Assembly: GCA_003001795.1 (NCBI GenBank)
Contig: PVNI01000006.1
Span: forward strand, 242,500-306,499
DNA: 64,000 bases
Source of the DNA: Actinomadura viridilutea
GTDB taxonomy: Bacteria > Actinomycetota > Actinomycetes > Streptosporangiales > Streptosporangiaceae
Direction: 5' to 3'
The position numbers were made by a program, and so were the translations under genes. Shown here piece by piece: positions 1-11,152 of the stretch. The notes under the pieces were generated by a model. It saw nothing but the letters and a program-made list of their open reading frames with translations, was not told the DNA's origin and did no database searches. Position 1 is the stretch's first letter; every line of letters begins with the position of its first letter.

Positions 1-884
1 TGCGCACCCAGGTCCGGGAGCTGTCGAGCACCCTGGAGCGGCTGGTCAACGCCGTGCACGGCAGCGAGGTCGCCCGCGCCGAGCGGCGGCTGCGGCTGGA
101 GCAGCTGGAGCAGCGGGCGCTGGAGGAGTTCGGCATGGAGGTCGAGGCGCTGATCAGCGAGTACGGCCCCGACCAGCCCGTGCCGCCGGGCCCGGACGCC
201 GGGGAGGACGCGCAGCCCGTCCCGTACGACCGGGCGGCCCAGGAGAAGCGCGCCAAGACCGCCGAACGCCAGCTCGCCCAGCTCGGCAAGGTCAACCCGC
301 TGGCCCTGGAGGAGTTCGCCGCGCTGGAGGAGCGCCACGCGTTCCTCACCAACCAGCTGGAGGACTTGAAGAAGACCCGCCGGGAGCTGCTGGGCATCGT
401 CAAGGAGGTCGACGACCGCGTCCAGCAGGTCTTCGCCTCCGCGTTCGAGGACACCGCGCGGGAGTTCGAGCGCATCTTCGTGCGGCTGTTCCCCGGCGGG
501 GAGGGCAGCCTGTCGCTCACCGATCCCGACAACCTGCTGGAGACGGGCGTGGAGGTGGCCGCGCGCCCGCCCGGCAAGAAGGTCAAGCGGCTGTCGCTGC
601 TGTCGGGCGGCGAGCGCTCCCTGGTGGCGATCGCGTTCCTGGTGTCGGTGTTCAAGGCCCGCCCGTCCCCGTTCTACGTGCTGGACGAGGTGGAGGCGGC
701 CCTGGACGACACCAACACCCAGCGGCTGCTCACGGTGTTCGAGGAGCTGCGGCAGAACTCGCAGCTCATCATCATCACCCACCAGAAGCGCACGATGGAG
801 GGCGCCGACGCCCTCTACGGCGTCAGCATGCGCGGCGACGGCGTCAGCCAGGTGGTCAGCCAGCGCCTGCGCGAACCCGCCTAG
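1..884 (+). CDS. smc: Chromosome segregation ATPase SMC, C-terminal part (5' end outside window)
   Basis: This is the carboxy-terminal end of the SMC condensin ATPase, which organises and segregates the chromosome. The reading frame is open from base 3, so the gene begins upstream of the window. The visible part starts with coiled coil rich in Glu, Leu and Arg. It continues into the C-terminal half of the ABC-type head: signature LSGGE, Walker B with D-loop ([12 protein letters not shown]) and a switch His in IIITHQK. In the family this half joins the N-terminal Walker A half in the same polypeptide and binds ScpA/ScpB. ftsY follows on the same strand after about 80 bases, the usual actinobacterial order. 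Identification is secure; the true start cannot be seen. Confidence 0.96.
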   Translation, partial: RTQVRELSSTLERLVNAVHGSEVARAERRLRLEQLEQRALEEFGMEVEALISEYGPDQPVPPGPDAGEDAQPVPYDRAAQEKRAKTAERQLAQLGKVNPLALEEFAALEERHAFLTNQLEDLKKTRRELLGIVKEVDDRVQQVFASAFEDTAREFERIFVRLFPGGEGSLSLTDPDNLLETGVEVAARPPGKKVKRLSLLSGGERSLVAIAFLVSVFKARPSPFYVLDEVEAALDDTNTQRLLTVFEELRQNSQLIIITHQKRTMEGADALYGVSMRGDGVSQVVSQRLREPA

Positions 885-967
885 CCGGCCCACGTGTGCG
901 CGGCGAGGCCCGGGTAAGTGACGTCCTGGTCGGCGCATCGGCGCCGGTCTGGAAGACTGGGGGCGCT

Positions 968-2119
968 ATGGAGTATCTGATCCTCATCGCCGGGCTGACC
1001 GTCCTCGCGCTCGTCGTGGGGGGCGTGCTGTTCTTGCGGCCCGGCCGCAAGCCCCGGCCGCCCGTGGAGCCGCCGGCGCCGCCCGACGCGACCCCCGGCG
1101 GCACCGTCACCGTCGAGGAGGAGGATCAGGCGGCGCCCACGGTGGAACGGGCGCCGCCGGCGGAGGCGCCGCCCAAGCCCGAGATCGAGATTCCGCCGCC
1201 CTCGGCGGGGCGGCTGGTCCGGCTGCGGGCGCGGCTGGCCCGGTCGCAGAACGCCTTCGGCCGCACCCTGCTCAACCTGCTGTCGCGCGACACGCTCGAC
1301 GAGGAGGCCTGGGAGGAGATCGAGGACACGCTCATCGGCGCCGACATCGGCGTGAGCGTGGCCCGGCAGATCGCCGACGACCTGCGCACCCGCGTCCAGG
1401 TGCTGGGCGCCCGCACCCCCGAGGAGGTGCGCGCCCTGCTCAAAGAGGAGCTGCTCAAGCAGATCGGCCCCGACCTGGACCGGTCGCTGCGCACCGAGCG
1501 GCACGGCAACCGCCCGGCGGTGCTGCTGGTCGTCGGGGTCAACGGCACCGGCAAGACCACCACCTGCGGCAAGCTGGCCCGGGTGCTGGTCGGCGACGGC
1601 CGCACCGTGCTGCTCGGCGCCGCCGACACCTTCCGCGCCGCGGCCGCCGACCAGCTGGAGACCTGGGGGTCGCGGGTGGGCGCCAAGGTGGTGCGCCGCG
1701 ACGAGGGCGCCGACCCCGCCAGCGTCGCGTTCGAGGCCGTCAAGACCGGCATCGACACCAAGGTCGACACGGTGATCGTGGACACGGCCGGGCGGCTGCA
1801 CACCAAGACCGGGCTGATGGACGAGCTCGGCAAGGTCAAGCGCGTGGTGGAGAAGCAGGCCGAGGTCGACGAGGTGCTGCTGGTGCTGGACGCCACCACC
1901 GGCCAGAACGGCCTGCAGCAGGCCCGCGTGTTCGCCGAGGTCGTCAACGTCACCGGCATCGTGCTGACCAAGCTGGACGGCACCGCCAAGGGCGGCATCG
2001 TCGTGCAGGTGCAGCGCGAGCTCGGCGTCCCGGTCAAGCTCGTGGGCCTCGGCGAGGGGCCCGACGACCTCGCCCCGTTCGAACCCGAGGCGTTCGTCGA
2101 CGCCATTCTCGGAGACTGA
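968..2119 (+). CDS. ftsY: Signal recognition particle receptor FtsY
   Basis: FtsY is the membrane-associated SRP receptor GTPase. It docks ribosome-Ffh complexes at the Sec translocon. The 383-residue product opens with a hydrophobic helix (about residues 2-22), as is typical of actinobacterial FtsY. An acidic Pro/Glu-rich linker follows, then the NG domain with G1 GVNGTGKTTT, G3 DTAGRLHTK and G4 TKLDGTAKGG. I place the start at the ATG at 968, immediately before the membrane helix. The open frame extends further upstream to 896, but those codons look non-coding. Its partner Ffh lies about 7 kb downstream. A strong hairpin follows the stop codon. Confidence 0.95.
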   Translation: MEYLILIAGLTVLALVVGGVLFLRPGRKPRPPVEPPAPPDATPGGTVTVEEEDQAAPTVERAPPAEAPPKPEIEIPPPSAGRLVRLRARLARSQNAFGRTLLNLLSRDTLDEEAWEEIEDTLIGADIGVSVARQIADDLRTRVQVLGARTPEEVRALLKEELLKQIGPDLDRSLRTERHGNRPAVLLVVGVNGTGKTTTCGKLARVLVGDGRTVLLGAADTFRAAAADQLETWGSRVGAKVVRRDEGADPASVAFEAVKTGIDTKVDTVIVDTAGRLHTKTGLMDELGKVKRVVEKQAEVDEVLLVLDATTGQNGLQQARVFAEVVNVTGIVLTKLDGTAKGGIVVQVQRELGVPVKLVGLGEGPDDLAPFEPEAFVDAILGD

Positions 2120-2150
2120 CCGCCGACCTCCTCTCGGCGCACGGCGCACA

Positions 2151-2192
2151 CGCCCCGGCGGCACCACCGGTGCCGCCGGGGCGTTCTTCTTC
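2151..2192 (+). terminator. Rho-independent-type hairpin after ftsY
   Basis: A perfect 15-bp inverted repeat (arms 2151-2165 and 2169-2183) with a 3-base loop is followed by a short T-rich run. It ends the smc-ftsY transcription unit and separates it from the amtB control region. Confidence 0.85.
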
Positions 2193-2263
2193 GCCGGTCG
2201 CGGACGCCCGTCGAAGAGCGTTACGTCCGGCGGCGGGGGCCGAGGAAAGCGAAACGACGGCCT

Positions 2264-2321
2264 GTGAGGATTTCGAAACATTCTCGAAATGCCGCCGGGG
2301 CGGGTTTCACAGCGTAGAAAC
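2264..2321 (+). promoter_or_regulatory. Candidate GlnR binding boxes upstream of amtB
   Basis: Several five-base blocks occur here with the spacing known for the actinobacterial nitrogen regulator GlnR (gTnAc-N6-GaAAc). They are GTGAG-N6-GAAAC at 2264-2279, a further GAAAT six bases later at 2286-2290, and TTCAC-N6-GAAAC at 2306-2321. Another GAAAC sits at 2251-2255. amtB is a classical GlnR target, so the location fits. The a-half sites match the consensus only partly, so this is inference from spacing and context. Confidence 0.5.
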
Positions 2322-2402
2322 ACACGGGCCTTTCGGGTGAAACCGCTGCCGAACACGCTCTGAGCAGTCCATGTTCGGTGTCGAGGAGGGACTCCCCCCG
2401 AG

Positions 2403-4093
<1,691 letters not shown>

Positions 4094-4139
4094 GACACCG
4101 CGTGGCCCCGCGCACGGACGATCCGGGGGAGAGGACGAG

Positions 4140-6533
4140 GTGAACCGTCCGGCGACGGGCCCCGGCGGTACGACGGACGCCGCCCGCGCGGCCCTGGCGG
4201 CCGCGCGGGCGGCGCGCGCCGACGAGCTGGACCGCTGGCTCGCCGGCCTGCTGGAGGCGGGGCGCGGGCCCCGCCGGGACGCCTCCTTCGAGGGGGTGGC
4301 CCTGCTGGCGGTGGGCAGCCACGCCCGCCGCGAGCTGACCCCGGGCGGCGACCTGGACCTGGTGCTGCTGCACGGCGGCCTTCCGGACATCGCCGCCGTC
4401 GCCGACCGCGTCTGGTACCCGATCTGGGACGCGGGACTGCGGCTGGACCATTCGGTGCGCACGGTCGACGAGGCGCGGACCGTGGCCCGCGCCGACGCGA
4501 AGGCCGCGCTCGGGCTGCTGTCGGCCCGTCCGATCGCCGGCGACCGCGCCCTGGCCGCGGAACTGCGCGCCGCCGTGCTGGCCGACTGGCGGGCCGACGC
4601 GGGACGGCGGCTGGCCGAGCTGGCGGACATCTGCCGCGAGCGCTGGCGCTCCCAGGGCGAGCTGGCGTTCCTGCTCGAGCCCGACCTCAAGGAGGCGCGC
4701 GGCGGGCTGCGCGACGTGCAGGCGATGGAGGCGGTCGCGGCGTCCTGGGTGGCGTCCGCGCCCGGCGTCCGCGTCCGCGCCGCCCGGGACCTGCTGCTGG
4801 ACGTCCGGCACGCGCTGCACGAGGTCACCGGCCGCGCCGCGGACCGCCTCGTCCTCCAGGAGCACGACCCGGTCGCGCGCGCCCTCGGTTTCCGCGACGC
4901 CGACGCGCTGATGCGCGCGCTCGCCGAGGCGGCCCGCACCATCACCTACGCGGGGGACCACCTGTGGCGGCGCGTGGAGCGCTTCTGCGCGTCGCGCCGG
5001 GGCGGCGGCGCCCCGCGCCCGCCGCGCGACCCCGGTGGCGCGGCGGGGGCCGCCGGCCGGGGTACGGGCGGCGCGGCGGGGCGCCGCGGCGCGGAGCGCC
5101 GGCCTGTGGGGGACGGAGCCGTCGAGCAGGACGGCGAGGTCGTCCTCGCCCGGGGCGCCGACTTCGGCGATCCCGCTCTGGTGCTGCGCGTCGCCGCCGC
5201 CGCGGCGCAGGCGGGCCTGCCGCTGGCGCCCGCCACGGTGGACCGGCTCGCCGAACGGGCCGCGCTGCCGCCCGCGCCGTGGCCCGCCGAGGCGCGCGAC
5301 GCGCTCGTCGCGCTGCTGGGCGCGGGCGCGTCCGCCATCGGCGTGTGGGAGGCCCTGGACCAGGCCGGGCTGATCGTCCGGCTGATCCCCGACTGGGAGC
5401 GCGTCCGCAACCGCCCCCAGCGCGACCCGTTCCACCGTTTCACCGTCGACCGGCATCTGGTGCAGGCCGCGGCCGAGGCGGCCGCCCTCACCCGCGAGGT
5501 CGCCCGGCCCGACCTGCTGCTCGTGGGCGCCCTGCTCCACGACATCGGCAAGGGCGGGCCCGGGGACCACTCGGTCGTCGGCGCCGCCGCGGCCCGCGAC
5601 CTGGGCGCCCGGATGGGGTTCGCGGACGGCGACGTGCGCGTGCTGGAGACCCTCGTCCGGCACCACCTGCTGCTGCCCGACACCGCCACCCGCCGCGACA
5701 TCGACGACCCTGCGACCGTGCGCGTCGTCACCAAGGCGCTCGCGGAGGTCCCGGGACGGGAACGCGAAGTGCTGGAGCTGCTGTCGGCACTGACGGTCGC
5801 CGACGCCAAGGCGACCGGTCCGTCCGCCTGGAGCGCATGGAAGGCCCGCCAGGTGGCCGAGCTGTGCCGCCGTACCGCCGCCGCCCTCTCCGGGGGAACG
5901 CCGCCCCCTGTCCCCGTGCTCGGCCCCGAAACCCTCGCCCTGGCACGGCACGACGGGGGCGCGGTGCGCATCACAGGGGCGCGCGTCACCATCGCCGCAC
6001 CGGACCGTCCCGGACTGCTGTGGCGCGCGGCGGGAGTGCTGGCATTGCACAGGCTGGCCGTCCGCTCGGCCCGTACCGTGTCGTCCCCCTCGGCCGCCTC
6101 ACACGACACCGCCGTGCTCGACTTCACGGCCGTCCCCGAGTACGGCTCGCCGCCGGACCCCGCGGCGTTGGAAGCCGACCTGCGCCGCATGCTCGCCGGC
6201 AGGCTCGACGTGGCCGGACGCCTGGAACGGCGCGCACGCTCCATGCGGGTGCGTCCGGGCATCACCGTGCCGCCGCCGCGCGTCGACATCGTCCACGACG
6301 CCTCCAGCACCGCCACCGTCGTGGAGGTCCGCGCCCATGACCGGCCGGGGCTGCTGTGGCGTATCGGACAGGCCTTGGGCGAGTGCGGCCTGCTCGTGCG
6401 GGCCGCCCAGGTCGACACGCTGGGCGCCGAGGCCGTGGACGTGTTCTACGTGGTCGACGCCGAAGGACGTCCTCTCACCGACCCGGAGCTCTTGACATCG
6501 GTGCGTCGATACGTCCTGACCGCGCTGCGGTGA
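4140..6533 (+). CDS. glnD: PII nucleotidyltransferase / deuridylylase-type enzyme GlnD
   Basis: GlnD attaches a nucleotide to the T-loop tyrosine of PII under nitrogen limitation and removes it under excess. The 797-residue protein has the nucleotidyltransferase signature GSHARRELTPGGDLDL at about residues 59-74 and an HD hydrolase domain with LLHDIGKGG near residue 465. Two C-terminal ACT domains, each starting with a DRPGLLWR motif, lie at about 620 and 735. Between the first two domains is a Gly/Ala/Arg-rich, probably unstructured insertion near residues 285-320. The GTG at 4140 follows GGAGAGGACGAG. It ends the nitrogen operon and is convergent with the next gene. Confidence 0.93.
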   Translation: MNRPATGPGGTTDAARAALAAARAARADELDRWLAGLLEAGRGPRRDASFEGVALLAVGSHARRELTPGGDLDLVLLHGGLPDIAAVADRVWYPIWDAGLRLDHSVRTVDEARTVARADAKAALGLLSARPIAGDRALAAELRAAVLADWRADAGRRLAELADICRERWRSQGELAFLLEPDLKEARGGLRDVQAMEAVAASWVASAPGVRVRAARDLLLDVRHALHEVTGRAADRLVLQEHDPVARALGFRDADALMRALAEAARTITYAGDHLWRRVERFCASRRGGGAPRPPRDPGGAAGAAGRGTGGAAGRRGAERRPVGDGAVEQDGEVVLARGADFGDPALVLRVAAAAAQAGLPLAPATVDRLAERAALPPAPWPAEARDALVALLGAGASAIGVWEALDQAGLIVRLIPDWERVRNRPQRDPFHRFTVDRHLVQAAAEAAALTREVARPDLLLVGALLHDIGKGGPGDHSVVGAAAARDLGARMGFADGDVRVLETLVRHHLLLPDTATRRDIDDPATVRVVTKALAEVPGREREVLELLSALTVADAKATGPSAWSAWKARQVAELCRRTAAALSGGTPPPVPVLGPETLALARHDGGAVRITGARVTIAAPDRPGLLWRAAGVLALHRLAVRSARTVSSPSAASHDTAVLDFTAVPEYGSPPDPAALEADLRRMLAGRLDVAGRLERRARSMRVRPGITVPPPRVDIVHDASSTATVVEVRAHDRPGLLWRIGQALGECGLLVRAAQVDTLGAEAVDVFYVVDAEGRPLTDPELLTSVRRYVLTALR

Positions 6534-6675
6534 CACCGCGCCGACGAGAAGCCCCGCTTCACGGACACAGCGACCTCTACGAGGGCTCACAGGCGGCTCG
6601 ACTTGCCCTCGGAGCCTCTCAAGGCCCGCCGGCATGCGCGGCGGCAGGGGCCAACCGGTCGGCCGCCTGGTCGGG

Positions 6676-7485
6676 TCACTCCCCGGATTCGGCGGGCGGC
6701 TTCTTCGTGCGGCCGGGATTCGGCTTCTGCTTCTTCTTCTTTTTCTTCTTGTCTTTCTTTTTCTTCTCTTCCTTCTTCTGTCCGTTGCCGCGGTTGCCCT
6801 TGTCCGACGGTGTGTCCGCTGAGGGCGACTTGGCGGTCTGCCCAGGGGAAGGCGTCGCCGTCGGCTGCAGCAGCCGCGCACAGTAGCGGCGCACCTTGCC
6901 CTTGCTTCCGGCGGCCTCGACGAGGGCTTGGAAGGCGGCGGAACGCAACGCCTTCGCCTTCTCGCGCTTGTCGAGACGTTGGAACGTCCGGCACTGCCCC
7001 TCCAGGCCCGGGCGGGACGGCGTCGGCCTCGGGGACGGGCGGGATGCGCCGTCGGGCACCCGCCGGAGGGACGTGGACGCGGACGGGGACCGCAGCCGGG
7101 CGGGCGCCGACGACGCGGACGTGTCGCCTCCGACGACGGGCACGACGGGCAACGACCCCGTCCCCGCCGCCACCGCGACCCCGCCGCCGACCACGCCGGC
7201 CAGCGCCAGCGCCGCGACCTTGGCGGTGAAGACGCGCGAGAGCGCAAGGCGCCGCCGACCGGTCCCGCGCGGCGCCGCCTTCCGCGCCGCCGACGCGGCG
7301 CGGAAGGCGGCCACGGCCGCCTCCTCGCCCGCCAGCTCCGACTCCCGGGCGGGCGCGGCGGCGCCGGCGAGCAGCCGGGCCAAGGGGTCGTCGACGGCGC
7401 GCCGACCGTCGGCCGCGCCGTCGAGCAGACGCTCCGCCGCGGCGCGGTCGAAATCCCGGGCGAAATCCCGGCTGCCGGTGCTCAT
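6676..7485 (-). CDS. Single-pass membrane protein with Lys-rich tail, ECF sigma partner candidate
   Basis: I do not recognise a named family. The 269-residue product has a helical cytoplasmic N-terminus (LLDGAADGRRAVDDPLARLL and an Ala-rich helix), one membrane helix at about residues 87-108, then a Ser/Pro/Thr-rich region. A short folded segment with two Cys (EGQCRTFQRLDKREKAK ... RRYCARLLQ) leads to a run of lysines near the C-terminus. The ATG at 7485 has a GGAGAG site 8 bases upstream. It lies just downstream of the ECF sigma gene on the same strand, so it may be the membrane partner or anti-sigma factor. The usual His-x3-Cys-x2-Cys anti-sigma motif is absent. Function is inference. Confidence 0.7.
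   Translation of the reverse strand: MSTGSRDFARDFDRAAAERLLDGAADGRRAVDDPLARLLAGAAAPARESELAGEEAAVAAFRAASAARKAAPRGTGRRRLALSRVFTAKVAALALAGVVGGGVAVAAGTGSLPVVPVVGGDTSASSAPARLRSPSASTSLRRVPDGASRPSPRPTPSRPGLEGQCRTFQRLDKREKAKALRSAAFQALVEAAGSKGKVRRYCARLLQPTATPSPGQTAKSPSADTPSDKGNRGNGQKKEEKKKKDKKKKKKKQKPNPGRTKKPPAESGE
6724..6780 (+). repeat. Polypyrimidine tract (codes for the Lys/Glu-rich tail on the opposite strand)
   Basis: An almost uninterrupted run of T and C, mostly TTC/TTT triplets, stands out in this GC-rich sequence. On the reverse strand it encodes the lysine-rich C-terminus of the membrane protein. Such purine/pyrimidine-biased tracts can vary in length. Confidence 0.8.
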
Positions 7486-7536
7486 CTCACTCTCTCCAGC
7501 GCCCCATTCCCTCGAGCCGTCACGCACCCGCCTCGA

Positions 7537-8340
7537 TCACGCCTGCCCGGCCGTCGGCCCGGGCCAGTCCTCGGCCTGCTCAGCGGCGGATTCGACGGCC
7601 GATCTCACGGCGGGCCTGCGCGCCCGCCGGATCGCCCGGCGCCGGCGCCCGCCGTCCGCCGGCGCCCGCGCGGGCCGCTCCGCGGCGGCCGCGCGGTCGG
7701 CGTCGCGCCGGTCCGCGGAGCGCCCGGACGACGGGTCGGCGGAGCGGTCGCCGCGCCGGTCGGGAGACAGCTCGGCCAGCCGTTCGGCCAGCCGGTGCAG
7801 GCCCCGGTAGGCGGCGGTCCGGACCGCACCGGGCCGCTTGCCCAGCACCCGTCCCGCCTCCTTGGCGTCCAGGCCCACCACCACCCGCAGCAGCACCGCC
7901 TCGGCCTGCTCCTGCGGAAGGCCCGCGATCAGGGCGACCGCCGCGTCCGTGGACAGCCGCGCCAGGGCGTCGCGTTCGGTGTCGTCCCCGCCCACCAGGT
8001 CGGTGAGCTCGTCGATCGGCGCGCTGGTGTCGGGACGGCGGCTGACCCGGCGCAGATGGTCGAGCGCGCGGTGCCGCGCCACCGTCGACGCCCACCCCCG
8101 GAACCGGTCGTAGTCGCCCGTGAACGAGCCGATGTCGCGCGCGATCTGCAGCCAGGCGTCCGCGGCCACGTCCTCGGCCTCCGGGCCGACCAGCGCCCGC
8201 AGGTAGCGCAGCAGCCGCGGCTGCAGGTCCCGGTACAGCGTCCGGAACGCCGCCTCGTCCCCGGCCTGCGCGGCCCGCAGCGCCGCCTCGAGCCCCGGGT
8301 CCCGCGGCTCGGCGCGGCGGCCCCTCCGACGTCCGCTCAT
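7537..8340 (-). CDS. ECF-type RNA polymerase sigma factor
   Basis: This is a 267-residue extracytoplasmic-function sigma factor that redirects RNA polymerase to a dedicated regulon. Region 2 is visible at about residues 25-100 (FRTLYRDLQPRLLRYLRAL, ED in EAEDVAADAWLQI, FRGWASTVARHRALDHLRR). Region 4 lies at about 130-195 (LPQEQAEAVLLRVVVGLDAKEAGRVLG followed by the recognition helix AVRTAAYRGLHRLAE). The last 70 or so residues are an Arg/Ala-rich extension of unknown role, longer than most ECF factors. It precedes the membrane protein gene and reads away from ffh. Its regulon cannot be read from the window. Confidence 0.92.
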   Translation of the reverse strand: MSGRRRGRRAEPRDPGLEAALRAAQAGDEAAFRTLYRDLQPRLLRYLRALVGPEAEDVAADAWLQIARDIGSFTGDYDRFRGWASTVARHRALDHLRRVSRRPDTSAPIDELTDLVGGDDTERDALARLSTDAAVALIAGLPQEQAEAVLLRVVVGLDAKEAGRVLGKRPGAVRTAAYRGLHRLAERLAELSPDRRGDRSADPSSGRSADRRDADRAAAAERPARAPADGGRRRRAIRRARRPAVRSAVESAAEQAEDWPGPTAGQA

Positions 8341-8817
8341 GAGCGACCGGACGGCCGGGTCCAGGTGTTCACCAAGGCTTCCTCAAAACGGGGGGTCGGG
8401 GTCGGACGCGCAGGGCGTGCGGCGGCGTCCGCGGCGCCGTCCGCGGCGCCGTCGAGCTCGCGCGGGCCGCACGGCGCCCCGGGCGGATCGGCGCGCGTTC
8501 CATCGCCGCAGCCGCACTCCACGTCACGAGAAAAGGACCACTTCACATCGAGGACCCAAGTCTCCGCAAAGGACCGCTTCGTGGCAAGGACACCTCAGTA
8601 AAGCAGCACTCCAGGCGACATGTACGGACGTTGTCCGACCCGGTCGCAAGCCCCGGCGCCCCGCGGCGGGGGACGACCGGCGCGTCCAGGACCCGGGAAG
8701 GCCGGCGCGCGATCACGCAGGCCATGGCCCCCTCCGCGGCGCCGAGCGGGCGGCGGGCGGTCAATCACCCGATACTCTGATAGCCGATCCCAGAAGCCTC
8801 CAAGGACGGGTCCAGAC
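8341..8817. other. Intergenic region between divergent ECF sigma gene and ffh
   Basis: About 480 bases without a supported gene. It must hold the promoters of the divergent sigma factor and ffh genes. A TACTCT sequence near 8773 is a possible -10 for ffh. I see no clear -35 or operator, and no 4.5S RNA fold. Confidence 0.5.
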
Positions 8818-10404
8818 GTGTTCGAGACGCTCTCCGACCGGTTGACGACGGTCTTCTCGTCGCTGCGCAGCAAGGGACGGCTCTCCGAGGCCGACATCAA
8901 CGCGACGGCCCGCGAGATCCGCGTCGCGCTGCTGGAGGCCGACGTCGCCCTGCCCGTGGTGAAGGACTTCATCGCGCGGGTCAAGGAACGCGCCCGGGGC
9001 GCGGAGGTCTCCCAGGCCCTGAACCCGGCCCAGCAGGTCGTCAAGATCGTCAACGAGGAGCTCATCGAGATCCTCGGCGGCGAGACGCGCCGGATCCGTT
9101 TCGCCAAGAACCCGCCCACCGTGATCATGCTCGCGGGTCTGCAGGGCTCCGGTAAGACCACGCTGGCCGGCAAGCTGGCCCGTTGGCTGAAGCAGGAGGG
9201 GCACACGCCGCTGCTCGTCGCGGCGGACCTGCAGCGCCCCAACGCCGTCCAGCAGCTGCAGGTGGTGGGGGAGCGCGCCGGGGCGGCGGTGTTCGCGCCC
9301 GAGCCCGGCAACGGCGTCGGCGACCCGGTGGACGTGGCGCGCCGCTCGCTCGACCACGCCCGGCACGCCCAGCACGACGTGGTCGTCATCGACACCGCCG
9401 GACGGCTCGGCGTCGACGCCGAGATGATGCGGCAGGCCGCCGACATCCGCGACGCCGTCCGGCCGCACGAGATCCTCTTCGTCGTCGACGCGATGATCGG
9501 CCAGGACGCGGTGACCACCGCCCAGGCGTTCCTCGACGGCGTCGGCTTCGACGGGGTCGTGCTCACCAAGCTCGACGGCGACGCCCGCGGCGGCGCCGCG
9601 CTGTCGGTGCGGCACGTCACCGGCCGTCCGATCATGTTCGCCTCCACCGGGGAGAAGCTGGAGGACTTCAACGTCTTCCACCCGGACCGGATGGCCGGCC
9701 GCATCCTCGACATGGGCGACATCCTCACCCTGATCGAGCAGGCCGAGCAGGCGTTCGACGCCGCCCAGGCCGAGCGGATGACCACCAAGTTCGCCTCGGG
9801 CGAGGACTTCACCCTCGAGGACTTCCTCGAGCAGATGATGATGATCCGCAAGCTCGGGCCGATCGGGAACCTGCTGGGCATGATGCCGGGCATGGGGCAG
9901 GTCCGCGACCAGATCAAGCAGATCGACGACCGCGACCTGGACCGGGTGGCCGCCATCATCCGCTCGATGACCCCCGAGGAGCGGCGCAACCCGAAGATCA
10001 TCAACGGCTCGCGGCGCGCCCGCATCGCGCGCGGCTCCGGCGTCACCGTCGGCGAGGTCAGCAGCCTGGTGACCCGCTTCTTCGAGGCGCAGAAGATGGT
10101 GCGGCAGATGGCGGGCGGCCTCGGCATCCCCGGCATGCCCGGCCGCCGCAAGGCCGCCAAGGCCGCCAAGGCCAAGAACAAGAAGGGCAAGCAGCGCAGC
10201 GGCGACCCGCGCAAGCGCGCCGCGGCCGCGCGCGGCCCCAAGCAGCCCGCCGCCGCCCCGGACGGGGCCGCCCCCACGGGCCTGCCGCCCGGCCTCGGCG
10301 GCCTCGGCGGCCTGCCCCCGGGCCTCGGCGGGCAGCTGCCCCCCGGCTTCCAGATGCCCGACCTGGGCGATCTCCAGGGCCGCAAGAACAAGAAGAAGAA
10401 GTAG
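8818..10404 (+). CDS. ffh: Signal recognition particle protein Ffh
   Basis: Ffh is the SRP GTPase that, with 4.5S RNA, binds signal sequences emerging from the ribosome and delivers them to FtsY. The 528-residue product starts at GTG 8818 with the N-domain (FETLSDRLTTVFSSL). It continues with G1 GLQGSGKTTLAGKLA, G3 DTAGRLGVD, G4 TKLDGDARGG and the methionine-rich M domain (EQMMMIRKLGPIGNLLGMMPGMG, then RRARIARGSG for RNA binding). The C-terminal 80 residues are Lys/Ala-rich followed by PPGLGGLGG-type repeats. The open frame extends upstream to 8620, but the protein homology begins at the GTG. It leads the ribosomal maturation cluster. Confidence 0.95.
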   Translation: MFETLSDRLTTVFSSLRSKGRLSEADINATAREIRVALLEADVALPVVKDFIARVKERARGAEVSQALNPAQQVVKIVNEELIEILGGETRRIRFAKNPPTVIMLAGLQGSGKTTLAGKLARWLKQEGHTPLLVAADLQRPNAVQQLQVVGERAGAAVFAPEPGNGVGDPVDVARRSLDHARHAQHDVVVIDTAGRLGVDAEMMRQAADIRDAVRPHEILFVVDAMIGQDAVTTAQAFLDGVGFDGVVLTKLDGDARGGAALSVRHVTGRPIMFASTGEKLEDFNVFHPDRMAGRILDMGDILTLIEQAEQAFDAAQAERMTTKFASGEDFTLEDFLEQMMMIRKLGPIGNLLGMMPGMGQVRDQIKQIDDRDLDRVAAIIRSMTPEERRNPKIINGSRRARIARGSGVTVGEVSSLVTRFFEAQKMVRQMAGGLGIPGMPGRRKAAKAAKAKNKKGKQRSGDPRKRAAAARGPKQPAAAPDGAAPTGLPPGLGGLGGLPPGLGGQLPPGFQMPDLGDLQGRKNKKKK

Positions 10405-10674
10405 GCCGTAACGGCGCGAATCGCGTCGGGCGGCGCAAACGGCCGCGGCGCCGCGCCGCCCGTGCGGAGCCGATGCGGCGGCGCGGTCGGCGTGTCACGT
10501 CGCGATTGGGTTCTCGCGCGGATCGTCTGGCAGAATGGCAGGCTGGAAAACCGGATTCGCACAGGTGCCCTCTCTCGTCCTGCGCGGCCGGAGTCCATGG
10601 AGCGGTCGGTAGCCGGTATCCCCACCCGGCGAGACCCGCTCGGCCCTGTATGAAGTCTGGAGAACACCACACCC

Positions 10675-11151
10675 GTGGCAGTCAAGATCAAGCTCAAGCG
10701 TCTGGGGAAGATCCGGAACCCGGAGTACCGGATCGTCGTCGCCGATGCGCGCACCAAGCGCGACGGTCGGGCCATCGAGGAGATCGGCCTGTACCAGCCC
10801 AAGCAGGAGCCCTCGCTCATCAAGGTGAACTCCGAGCGGGTGCAGTACTGGCTGAGCGTGGGCGCGCAGCCGACCGAACCGGTGCTCAACATCCTGAAGA
10901 TCACCGGCGACTGGCAGAAGTTCAAGGGCGAGCCCGGCGCCGAGGGCACGCTCAAGACCGCCGAGCCCAAGCCCGACAAGAAGGCCCTGTTCGAGGCCGC
11001 GGTCAAGGAGTCGCTCGGCGAGGAGGAGGCCCCCGCCACGACGGCCAAGTCCCGCAAGAAGTCCGAGTCCAAGAAGGGCAAGGGCGAGGACCGGGGCGAG
11101 GGCGCCGCGGCCAAGGCCGAGGAGAACACCGAAGCTAAGAGCGAGGGCTGA
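10675..11151 (+). CDS. rpsP: 30S ribosomal protein bS16
   Basis: bS16 is an assembly protein of the small subunit. The 158-residue product begins [21 protein letters not shown], the canonical family start, after a GTG codon. The core fold ends near residue 85. Beyond this is a long charged extension rich in Lys, Glu and Ala, longer than the roughly 80-90 residues of the E. coli protein but common in actinomycetes. It is preceded by TCTGGAGAACACCAC and followed one base after its stop by the KH-protein gene, so the ribosome-maturation genes form one operon (rpsP-khpA-rimM-trmD). Confidence 0.96.
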   Translation: MAVKIKLKRLGKIRNPEYRIVVADARTKRDGRAIEEIGLYQPKQEPSLIKVNSERVQYWLSVGAQPTEPVLNILKITGDWQKFKGEPGAEGTLKTAEPKPDKKALFEAAVKESLGEEEAPATTAKSRKKSESKKGKGEDRGEGAAAKAEENTEAKSEG

Positions 11152-11152
11152 C

